A stretch of 64,000 nt of DNA from Whitmania pigra (Eukaryota > Annelida > Clitellata > Hirudinida > Haemopidae): assembly GCA_021613335.1 (NCBI GenBank), contig JAJTWR010000458.1, forward strand, positions 883,501 through 947,500, written 5' to 3'. Position 1 is the stretch's first letter. Every line of letters begins with the position of its first letter. The position numbers were made by a program, and so were the translations under genes. Of the stretch, positions 46,390 through 55,380 are shown piece after piece. Under the pieces are notes generated by a model. The model did no database searches. It saw only the letters and a program-made list of their open reading frames with translations, and was not told where the DNA came from.

Positions 46390-46500
46390 TGTAATGTAGT
46401 AACGATAGGGGATCTTTGTTTATATGGCGGCGTTGAAGTGCGGAAATTAAAAGGAACGGTTGTTGGTTTTTACGAACAAATAAAACGATAGAACATCACA
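46390..46500 (+). repeat. Left LTR of the gypsy element
   Basis: 111 bp, TG...CA ends, with AATAAA at 46,479-46,484 that can serve as poly(A) signal. Unusually short for a gypsy LTR. Preceded by GCCATA. Confidence 0.95.
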
Positions 46501-46516
46501 TTGGCGACGAGAATTT
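46501..46516 (+). other. Probable primer-binding site
   Basis: TTGGCGACGAGAATTT immediately follows the left LTR, the position of the tRNA primer-binding site. The tRNA was not identified. The stretch to the gag start at 46,661 is leader sequence. Confidence 0.5.
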
Positions 46517-46660
46517 CGAAACGGACCTTCGCAAATAGTTTGCACCAATTTTATCGACAAAAATCGGAAGTTTGTTCATTTCGGATAGACGCTGTTGTCT
46601 GGCCTCCGAGCGTTATCGAAGTCATCGAAAGCTACTATCGATAACACCATTATCTAATCC

Positions 46661-47932
46661 ATGGCTGAAGCACTACCAACGTTTCCGTCGTTTGTAGTCG
46701 ATTCACACGACTCAGCAGGAGTTCGATGGACAAAGTGGGTTTCTCGCTTTCGCAACCTGATGGTGGCCGTAAATATTGTTGATCGCAAACGTCAAAGAGC
46801 ACTCCTACTCCACTACGCGGGTGAGGAAGTCAGCGACATCCTTGATACTCTTCCAGATGCCGAAGCTGCAGAGGGAGAGGATCCGTTCGAAAAGGCTGTC
46901 ACTGCTCTCAACAAGTTTTTCACACCAAAGCAAAACGTCGAATACCAGATCTACACGTTTCGACAATCTAAACAACAAACAGATGAACCACTAACAGCCT
47001 ACTACACCCGTTTGAAACAACTGGCAACCTCATGCTCTTTCGACAATGTTGATCGTGAGATAAAATCTCAAATCATCCAAGGTTGTTTATCAAGTACACT
47101 ACGCCGTAAAGCCTTATGCGAACCTGACATGACTCTCACTAAACTCATAGATGTTGGTCGTAGTTTAGAACTCTCCGATATCCAAGCAAAGAGTATGGAG
47201 AATGAGCATGTTAACAAACTGAGTCTGAATCGCAATAAGCAGATTTGCAACAATTCCAAGAAAACAGCTGACATGAAGTGTCACAACTGTGGTGGCACAT
47301 GGCCACACGAGGGTGGAAAGACATCGTGTCCGGCGCATGGCAAGTACTGCAATTCGTGCAAGAAGCCAAATCATTTTGCGTCACAGTGTCGTTCGAAAGA
47401 TGGTGCATCACAACAGCCGCCACATCAGCGACATCGCGACAGCATATCACATGATAGACCGCAAAGCCGACTGCCGAAAACCCGTCATGGCAAATACCAT
47501 CGTGTTCGCCGTGTCAATGCCGACAGCAACGGAAGTTCATCTGACAACAGTGAACATTCATCTGAGCAGAGTCGTTATGTGTATGCACTGAGCGTTCATT
47601 CAAATCGATTGGACACCAAAAGAAATCTACCACACTTCTTAGTGAATGTAAACAACACTACAATCGATGTCATCGCAGACTCAGGAGCAAGTGTAAGCAT
47701 CATGAGCCAACTCGATTTTTCTAAAATTAAACCTCTACCTCAGCTGCACAGCAACTACAAACAAGTATTTGCATACTGTTCGCAAAGCCCTCTCAAGGTG
47801 CTAGGGACTTTTCGTGCTGTGGTTAGATATAAAGACAGAAAGTCAGACACACTGTTCTACGTCATTGATAGCAAGGAAGGTTCTCTCCTAAGCTGGGAAG
47901 TATCTCAAGCACTACACTACTGCACGTCGTGA
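46661..47932 (+). CDS. Gypsy Gag with zinc knuckle and C-terminal aspartic protease
   Basis: 423 codons. The N-terminal half resembles retrotransposon Gag capsid (for example LTAYYTRLKQLA and IIQGCLSS). A first Cys/His cluster (CHNCGG...) is irregular; a second, CNSCKKPNHFASQC, is a canonical C-x2-C-x4-H-x4-C knuckle. A Ser/Arg/His-rich stretch follows, then the retroviral-type protease motif VIADSGASVSIM. The frame stops at TGA 47,930-47,932, inside the start of the pol frame. Confidence 0.9.
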   Translation: MAEALPTFPSFVVDSHDSAGVRWTKWVSRFRNLMVAVNIVDRKRQRALLLHYAGEEVSDILDTLPDAEAAEGEDPFEKAVTALNKFFTPKQNVEYQIYTFRQSKQQTDEPLTAYYTRLKQLATSCSFDNVDREIKSQIIQGCLSSTLRRKALCEPDMTLTKLIDVGRSLELSDIQAKSMENEHVNKLSLNRNKQICNNSKKTADMKCHNCGGTWPHEGGKTSCPAHGKYCNSCKKPNHFASQCRSKDGASQQPPHQRHRDSISHDRPQSRLPKTRHGKYHRVRRVNADSNGSSSDNSEHSSEQSRYVYALSVHSNRLDTKRNLPHFLVNVNNTTIDVIADSGASVSIMSQLDFSKIKPLPQLHSNYKQVFAYCSQSPLKVLGTFRAVVRYKDRKSDTLFYVIDSKEGSLLSWEVSQALHYCTS

Positions 47933-50781
47933 AACCGATTGGTGAACGTACGACATCCACCGATCAGATCGTCAATGAACTCGTCACAGAATATGCTGAT
48001 TTATTTCGTGGTGTTGGTAAGCTGAAGGACTTCCAAGTCAAACTACACATCGACAACGCCGTACAACCAGTCGCGCAGCCTCATCGTCGGGTGCCATTCC
48101 ATGTTCGTCAACAGTTAGAAGATCAACTCAAGCATGACGAAGAGCTCGACATCATCGAAATGACAGAAGGAGCTACTCCGTGGGTGAGTCCAGTCGTCGT
48201 CGTACCCAAGCCTAAGAGTGAAACTGGCCAAAAACGTGTATGTGTAGATATGCGCCAAGCTAACACAGCAATCAAACGTGAAAGACACATTACGCCTACT
48301 ATAAATGAACTGATCAGTGATCTAAATGGTGCAACAGTTTTCTCAAAATTGGATTTAAATCAAGGATATAATCAGCTTGAACTTGCACCTGAATCACGTT
48401 ACATTACAACATTCTCCACGCATGTTGGTCTGCGTCGATACAAACGTCTCAATTTCGGTATTTCATGCGCTGCAGAGATTTTCCAGAATGCAATCCGTGA
48501 GTCACTCAGTGGATTAACGGGCGCAATAAACATTAGTGACGACATTCTTGTGTACGGTAGAACCGAGCAGGAGATGTTCAACAATCTGCGTGCCGTGTTT
48601 CAACGTCTGAGAGAAAAAGGGCTAACGCTTAACAAGCAGAAATGCGTCTATGCGAAGCGCACTCTCGAATTCTTTGGTAACGTATTCACTGAACGTGGCA
48701 TCATGGCAGACCCGAAGAAGATTCAGTCAATTGTTAACATGAACATGCCAACCAATGCATCTGAAGTCCGCAGTCTACTCGGGATGACTAATTATTGTGC
48801 TCGTTTCATACCAAACTATGCTACAGTTTCCGAGCCACTACGTAGACTAACACGACAGGACACACCATGGCAGTGGACCAATGAGCAAGAATCTGCACTC
48901 GCACAACTCAAACAGAAACTATGCAATGCTCCAGTAATGTCGTATTTTGACTCTGACAAGCAAACAGAAATACACACTGATGCTAGTCCAGTCGGACTCG
49001 GCGCCATCTTGATTCAACGTGGAAATAACAACGAAGAACATATCATCGCTTACGCCAGTAGATCGTTGACTGATGTCGAACAACGATACTCACAGACAGA
49101 ACGAGAAGCACTCGCAGTCGTTTGGTCTTGTGAACATTTTCATATATACATCCATGGCAAGCCAGTGACCATTCATACTGATCACAAGCCATTAGTCAGT
49201 CTGTACAACAATCCAAAATGCAAGCCGCCAGCACGCATCGAGCGTTGGGCACTACGCCTTCAACCATATGAGACAACCATCATCTACAGACCAGGTCATG
49301 ACAATCCAGCCGACTATCTATCACGACATCCAACTTTGTCAAGTGACCGATCGAGTCGTGAAGAACAAATCGCCGAAGAGTACGTCAACTACCTCGTGGG
49401 TCATGCAGTACCGAAAGCTATGACTCGCATTGAAATTGCCACTGCGACCGTCAAAGACAAGACACTGCTCGCTGTCATCGATGCGATCCGTACAAACGAT
49501 TGGTCACACATCGCTAACATAAACACTAACGAGTTTGACACGTTCGCTAGAATGCGTGCTGAACTGTGTGTCAGTGGAGACAATATACTACTACGCAATA
49601 GCCGCATAGTTATTCCGGAGTCACTGAGGGAACGTGCAGTCAATCTCGCACATCAAGGACATCAAGGCATTGTCAAAACCAAAGCTTTGATTAGGGAAAA
49701 AGTCTGGTTTCCTGGGATCGACCGTTTGGTGGAAGAACGCGTCAAAGCATGCATTGCCTGCCAAATCGCCGTCGCAACCCCGCTTCGTGAACCACTACAA
49801 ATGACCCAACTACCGTCACCACCCTGGAGTGAATTGAGTATTGATTTTGCTCAGTTAACAACTGGTGACTACCTACTCGTGGTCATTGATGACTATTCAC
49901 GATTTCCTGTGGTTGAAATTGTTCAGTCAACCGCAGCAGCCAGCGTGATACCAAAACTTGATCGCATCCTATCCGAATTTGGTTCGTGTGACATTCTGAA
50001 GTCGGATAATGGACCCCCCTTCAATGGTTTTGAATTCACCCGTTTTGCTGAATATATGGGTTTCAAGCATCGAAAGATAACTCCGCTATGGCCGCGTGCC
50101 AATGGTGAGGTCGAACGATTTGTGAAGACAGTCAAGAAGGTTATCAAGACAGCGCAACTCGAACACAAGAATTGGCATCAAGAACTGAACATCTTTCTTC
50201 GTCAGTATCGTGCCACGCCTCACAGCACAACTGGTCGTCCTCCTGCGACAATGCTGTTTGGACGTCCCTTCAAAACAACTCTACCATCAAAAGAACCATC
50301 TACAGTCACTGATACACAAGACGATAGAAAATTTCGTGAGCGAGATGCTCTCATGAAGTCGAAGATGAAGGACTACGCTGACAACAAGTCCTATGTCAAA
50401 CCTTCATCAATCAGCGTGGGTGACACGGTCATTGTGAAACAACCAATCACACACAACAGATCAGTCACACCGTACATGCCAGTACCACACACAGTTACGT
50501 CAAAGAACCACTCGATGATCACTGCTACACGCAACACTGACGGACAATCAGTCACCCGCAACTCGTCACTCTTCAAAGGAATAGATAACCGCTTGTCGGG
50601 TTATGAAAAATTCAAGGAACCATCCGAAGACGTGGTGGAAGGTGATGTCACATCCAGTGATGTCATGCCGCAAACTGCTCCGGAAGGCGAGTACAGCTCA
50701 CAGCAAGATCAGAACGTTGTACGCCGCTCCAAGCGCGAACATAAACTGCCCGCCCGCTTTGCAGACTATGTTGTGAACTAA
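47929..50781 (+). CDS. Gypsy Pol: reverse transcriptase, RNase H, integrase
   Basis: 950 codons, in the -1 frame relative to gag. The pol frame is open from 47,872, after a TAG at 47,869-47,871, so gag and pol overlap openly for about 60 nt and no ATG marks the start; a frameshift or re-initiation is expected. Reverse transcriptase: FSKLDLNQGYNQLEL and the active-site NISDDILVYG. RNase H: IHTDASPVGLGAIL and YRPGHDNPADYLSRHP. Integrase: zinc-binding HQGHQG...CIACQ, then catalytic Asp in SIDFAQL, Asp in LKSDNGPPF and Glu in ANGEVERFV. No stop or frame break is seen, so the copy may be active. Confidence 0.93.
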   Translation: MKPIGERTTSTDQIVNELVTEYADLFRGVGKLKDFQVKLHIDNAVQPVAQPHRRVPFHVRQQLEDQLKHDEELDIIEMTEGATPWVSPVVVVPKPKSETGQKRVCVDMRQANTAIKRERHITPTINELISDLNGATVFSKLDLNQGYNQLELAPESRYITTFSTHVGLRRYKRLNFGISCAAEIFQNAIRESLSGLTGAINISDDILVYGRTEQEMFNNLRAVFQRLREKGLTLNKQKCVYAKRTLEFFGNVFTERGIMADPKKIQSIVNMNMPTNASEVRSLLGMTNYCARFIPNYATVSEPLRRLTRQDTPWQWTNEQESALAQLKQKLCNAPVMSYFDSDKQTEIHTDASPVGLGAILIQRGNNNEEHIIAYASRSLTDVEQRYSQTEREALAVVWSCEHFHIYIHGKPVTIHTDHKPLVSLYNNPKCKPPARIERWALRLQPYETTIIYRPGHDNPADYLSRHPTLSSDRSSREEQIAEEYVNYLVGHAVPKAMTRIEIATATVKDKTLLAVIDAIRTNDWSHIANINTNEFDTFARMRAELCVSGDNILLRNSRIVIPESLRERAVNLAHQGHQGIVKTKALIREKVWFPGIDRLVEERVKACIACQIAVATPLREPLQMTQLPSPPWSELSIDFAQLTTGDYLLVVIDDYSRFPVVEIVQSTAAASVIPKLDRILSEFGSCDILKSDNGPPFNGFEFTRFAEYMGFKHRKITPLWPRANGEVERFVKTVKKVIKTAQLEHKNWHQELNIFLRQYRATPHSTTGRPPATMLFGRPFKTTLPSKEPSTVTDTQDDRKFRERDALMKSKMKDYADNKSYVKPSSISVGDTVIVKQPITHNRSVTPYMPVPHTVTSKNHSMITATRNTDGQSVTRNSSLFKGIDNRLSGYEKFKEPSEDVVEGDVTSSDVMPQTAPEGEYSSQQDQNVVRRSKREHKLPARFADYVVN

Positions 50782-50799
50782 TATTTGACTAGGTTTTCC

Positions 50800-50813
50800 A
50801 AAAAGGGGAGGGA
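50800..50813 (+). other. Polypurine tract
   Basis: AAAAAGGGGAGGGA directly before the right LTR, the site where plus-strand synthesis starts in LTR retrotransposons. Confidence 0.85.
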
Positions 50814-50924
50814 TGTAATGTAGTAACGATAGGGGATCTTTGTTTATATGGCGGCGTTGAAGTGCGGAAATTAAAAGGAACGGTTGTTGGTTTTTACGAA
50901 CAAATAAAACGATAGAACATCACA
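50814..50924 (+). repeat. Right LTR of the gypsy element
   Basis: Same 111 bp as the left LTR with no difference seen. Followed by GCCATA (50,925-50,930), the second copy of the flanking repeat. Confidence 0.95.
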
Positions 50925-50950
50925 GCCATATTTAATCACAATGTTCAAAT

Positions 50951-51214
50951 TTGAATCCAAGGAAGCAAAATCATATAAGTTTGCAACTGCGCAATCAAAA
51001 AAAACTGTGTTCAACATTGGAAGGTTCATCGTCCAACTTGAAGAAACATATGGAACGCATGCACTCAGCACATGTGTCGAAATATAAATTGTTGACAAGA
51101 CGTGCAAGTACGAGAAAGGCAAACAACGACTGTGGGAGCGAAAGAGGAAATTTCACCAAAACAACAGTTTCCCAGTCATGTCAGACATTGAGCAGTCGTC
51201 TTAATAGAACTTAG
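50951..51214 (+). pseudogene. BED-zinc-finger fragment of a hAT transposase
   Basis: An 87-codon frame containing GSSSNLKKHMERMHSAHVS, the C-terminal half of a BED zinc finger as found at the start of hAT transposases. The expected first cysteine pair is not in frame and no catalytic part follows. It belongs to the hAT element interrupted by the gypsy insertion. Confidence 0.6.
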
Positions 51215-51603
51215 TTATGTTGAAAGTTAACAAACATTCGTGATTATAAATATAGAATGAAAACACTTTCATTAGTTCAAATGTTATTGCTTAATTACTT
51301 AATGACTGTTAGTACTAGCAGTTAGTACCAACAATCGATACATAGACATTTAGATGATATGAAATTATATATGATCACAATAAAGGCGGCATCAGTACTT
51401 ACTTTATAAGTAACTTTTACTTAAATACATATTTGAACAAATACTTTTACTTTAACTTAAGTACTTTTTTGAGGTATATATTTGTACTTTTAACTATTTA
51501 CTGAAATGCGATCCTTTTTACAACACTGTTAAAAAGGCACTTTAAATATTCGCTGAATTAAAATTTAAATTCAACCACTAGTACACCAACCCCCAGCAAA
51601 ACC

Positions 51604-51797
51604 ACTTTTTAATCTTGGTCTTTGCTCATCTTGAATATTTTTAAATAATAGTTTAATTAGTTTAATTCAATAAATGATCAATAAGTATCATTTAATAATA
51701 AATAACTTTTTAATCTTGGTCTTTGCTCATCTTGAATATTTTTTAAATAATAGTTTAATTCAATAAATGATCAATAAGTATCATTTAATAATAAATA
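51604..51797. repeat. Two-copy tandem repeat, period about 100 bp
   Basis: ACTTTTTAATCTTGGTCTTT starts at 51,604 and again at 51,705; the following sequence (to AATAATAAATA) is nearly the same in both, apart from a short indel near AGTTTAATT. It lies just upstream of SLC9B copy 2. The rest of 51,537-52,004 is AT-rich with nothing else recognised. Confidence 0.85.
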
Positions 51798-52004
51798 TTT
51801 TTAGAAAATAAGGGTTGTTATGGAGATGAATGACATTTTGGTGGTTTAAATATAAACACCCAAAAACATTTTATTAAAACACCGGTACGGCCATATACTA
51901 GACACCCAAATACTTTGTTTATTTAGCCAGATACAACGTATTATATTAATGTTGAAGTACAGCTTCCCACATTTAACAGTTGATTATTTTAAAACAAACT
52001 GGAA

Positions 52005-54490
52005 ATGGTAACCCCGGTCAATAACGCACTGTTGCCTCAAAATGCCACTAGTGAAGATAAAACGGTTGCACATTTTATTATATTAACAAAAAGTAACCAA
52101 AACTGAAGTTAAAACATTAACATTCTTTAATCATCAGATTGGGAAAGTGACATTTATAGAAGCAAATCAAAGTAAAAGCACTACAAAAATGAAAAATATT
52201 TGCCCTCCACAAGGCAGTTTCGCTTTTGTGATCACTAATGCAGTTTTGGGTTTACTAATATTTGGATTGTGTTGGGGTGTCACGGGTGAAATGTGTCTTC
52301 CAGGTGGAAAATTGTACGCACTTTTGGTCATTTTTTCAGCAAGTTATTTGTTTGGTTTATTGGCTACCAAGATTTGTTTGCCTGATCTCTTTGGTAATGG
52401 CATAGATTGTAGATCTATCAGTGTTAATTTAATTTTAAGGGTTGTTGACATTCTTTTCAGGAATGATTGTTTCTGGTATTGTTTTAAGAAATGTTCCACT
52501 TTTCAGAATTGAAGAAAGTCTGGATCATAACTGGTCTATAATTTTGAGGTACTATAAAGTTGGAATCTGTTAAACTCTACTTAGGCATTATATTCAGTTC
52601 TACTTAATATTCAGTTCATTAATAAATGACATTTCTAATATTATGTAACAAATTTAAAAATCAGGAGTTCAGCCTTGGCCATCATACTTGTTAGAGCTGG
52701 GATGGGTTTAGATCCTGGAGCTTTGAATCATAATAAATTTGCTGTGCTCAGGCTGGCTTTTTCACCTTGCATTATGGAATTGTGTTGTGTTGGAGTTGTT
52801 TCTCACTTTCTGATTGGATTGCCATGGGTTTATGCATTTATGCTAGGGTTAATATTTCTAACAAGTAAAGCGCTTTACAAATGCCACAATATCTTAAACC
52901 TAATAATTACATTGCAAAAAATTACTTTTATCTTACTTATTTATTGATTGCAAAGATTACATTAATGAAATTAAAAATCTGTTCAAACACAGGAGTGTTT
53001 TGGCAGCCGTTTCACCAGCTGTTATTGTGCCTGGCATGTTGAAATTGAAAAGCCAAGGCTATGGAATTGATAAAGGCATACCAACTCTGGTCATTGCTGC
53101 TTCAAGTGTTGATGATATTCTAGCTATTTTGGCTTTTGGAATGCTTTATGGTATAAAGTTTGGTAAAGGTTGGATTCATTTGGTGCTGTGTAGGAGTCAG
53201 TTTGTTTAATTTCCATTTTATGATATTAAACTTTTATTTTGTTAAACAGCTGATATTGTTTATACTGCCCTAAGGACACCAATGGAGTTTACGGTGGGAG
53301 CAACACTTGGATTTGGTTTTGGTTACTTGTTATGGTTTTTACCTTGTGACCAACATGTCGGTGGTTATATTTTGGAATTTGCCCTTACTCAAATTATTAA
53401 TCTAGCTGCATATAATAAATTATTTATTCTCCAACACTGTTTAAAAATCTCTTGCAGGAAAACAAATTGTTAGTTAGGTTTGTTATGCTGTTGGTGTCTG
53501 CTCTTGCTGTGTTATTTGCAACTAGAAGAGCTGGATTAGCGTGTGCCGGGCCATTTTCAGCTCTGGCTATGGGACTCATTGCAGAAATGAGATGGAAAAA
53601 AGAGACTTATCTCAATGAAAATGAGGTTGCCTTATTGCTCGCATCCCATCAATCGTTATCTAATAAAATTTTATGTTTTAAGCTATAAATTCGTTTTCAT
53701 AGAAGGAATCAGTATCCAGAAATTTTGAAATTATTTGGGATATTTCCAAAACTTTTCTTTTTGGATTGATCGGTGCTGAAGTTTCTTTCTCCAAACTTGA
53801 CATTAATGTCATTGGGATCGGATTAGCCACACTTTCCATTGGACTCCTGTGCAGAATGGGCACAACCTTCCTCGCAGTTTTTGGTAATAAATTCAATATG
53901 AAAGAGAAGATTTTTATAATGTTTGCATGGATACCAAAAGCCACAGTTCAGGTTTATATACTCAGTTAAATTTTGCTTTCTGGGACCATTTTTTTATTTC
54001 TGTCATCAAAATACCAAAAATAACATTGTTAGCCTTTATAACAAAATCTGACATCTTGTTTGTTAGCTAAGAAGTGGTTAGACAAATCTCAACCATAAAT
54101 ATATCATATTACTTTAACCGACACATCCAATATTTATTTTCAGGCAGCAATTGGAGGAGTTGCACTGGATGTAGCTCGAAAAAGGAATGGTTCAGAAGAA
54201 GAAATTGCATGTGGATTAAAGGTTTGAAGGCAGGGGGAATTACATCTAATATTTGTAGGGCCAACAACAAAGTGACATAAGGCATACATTCATTTCTCCA
54301 TCTAAATATTGATTAATAATTCCAGATTGTATCAATAGCAGCTTTCAGCATCTTAATCACAGCACCACTGGGAGCCTTATTGCTAGCATACCTTGGTCCA
54401 AGGTTACTAACAAAAGTTTCACTGAATGAATTGACTAAAGATGAATCAGTACCATCAATGGCACCAACTAAAGACAAAAGTACAACTTAG
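52005..54490 (+). CDS. Na+/H+ antiporter, SLC9B (NHA) family, copy 2
   Basis: Ten exons: 52005-52064, 52138-52393, 52461-52548, 52665-52847, 52993-53168, 53250-53356, 53458-53625, 53703-53951, 54144-54221, 54326-54490; 1,530 nt, 509 residues. Eight of ten exons match copy 1 in length or differ by one codon, and all phases agree; only exons 1 and 2 differ more. Conserved: MVTPV start, WGVTGEMCLPGGKLYA, ILVRAGMGLDPGAL, LAAVSPAVIVPGML, aspartate pair in SSVDDILAI, LIGAEVSFSKL, WIPKATVQAAIGGVALD. Differences cluster in the N- and C-terminal tails and in the region after the aspartate pair (LAFGMLYG against SVFGVLVG in copy 1). The two genes arose by duplication, with DRG1 and transposons now between them. 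It converges on RPL40, with 198 bp between stop codons. Confidence 0.92.
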
Positions 54491-54622
54491 AATATGCCTT
54501 CAAACATTCCAAATTGCTTTCTACTGTGTCACAATTAGCATTTTGGTTTTCTGTATTTTACTAGGAGTTATAAAAAAACTCATACACCAGTTTAGGAGAC
54601 AAAATCTATTGCCTTTTCAATT

Positions 54623-54628
54623 TTTATT
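54623..54628 (-). terminator. Poly(A) signal of RPL40
   Basis: Inverted AATAAA (TTTATT on the plus strand) about 60 nt beyond the RPL40 stop codon. Confidence 0.55.
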
Positions 54629-54688
54629 GGGCATTTAACTGCTTGAAAAGTTTTCTAGCCAGCTCAAGTAAAGCAGTCTTAAAACAGT

Positions 54689-55204
<516 letters not shown>

Positions 55205-55360
55205 CTAAGAACAAACCATAATAGTTATTTTCGAACGTAAACTTGTGAAATCCGAGATTATTTAAGCAATTGAATCCATATTTGCAATTTCAAATTAAAA
55301 TTTAAAAAAATTATCGACTAATTCCACAAACTTCGCGAACAAGCCCCACAGGCACAGTAC

Positions 55361-55380
55361 CTTCACACGGCGGAAAAGGG
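55361..55380 (-). promoter_or_regulatory. RPL40 non-coding first exon with TOP-like start
   Basis: On the minus strand CCCTTTTCCGCCGTGTGAAG is followed by GTACTG, a fair splice donor, and the acceptor TTCTTAG abuts the ATG at 55,204. A cytidine followed by pyrimidines is the 5' terminal oligopyrimidine (TOP) motif that places ribosomal-protein mRNAs under growth-dependent translational control. The exact start site is inferred. Confidence 0.5.

Larger units (their letters stand above)
46390..50924 (+). mobile_element. Ty3/gypsy LTR retrotransposon, full length
   Basis: Two 111 bp LTRs (46,390-46,500 and 50,814-50,924), beginning TG and ending CA, look identical base for base, and both flanks carry GCCATA, a 6 bp direct repeat. 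Gag and pol frames are both open. A polypurine tract (AAAAAGGGGAGGGA) touches the right LTR, and TTGGCGACGAGAA follows the left LTR where a primer-binding site should be. Order in pol: reverse transcriptase, RNase H, integrase (Ty3/gypsy order). Identical LTRs mean recent insertion. Confidence 0.95.
45939..51528 (+). mobile_element. hAT element split by a Ty3/gypsy insertion
   Basis: CAGTGTTGT starts at 45,939 and its exact inverse ends at 51,528. The flanks carry a perfect 8 bp duplication TTAAAAAG (45,931-45,938 and 51,529-51,536). Subtracting the nested retrotransposon leaves about 1,049 bp. Both subterminal zones are rich in ACTTTTACTT/TTACTTTT motifs, common in this hAT class. A BED-zinc-finger-like fragment lies to the right of the retrotransposon. 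The element therefore predates the gypsy insertion and is non-autonomous. Confidence 0.85.
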
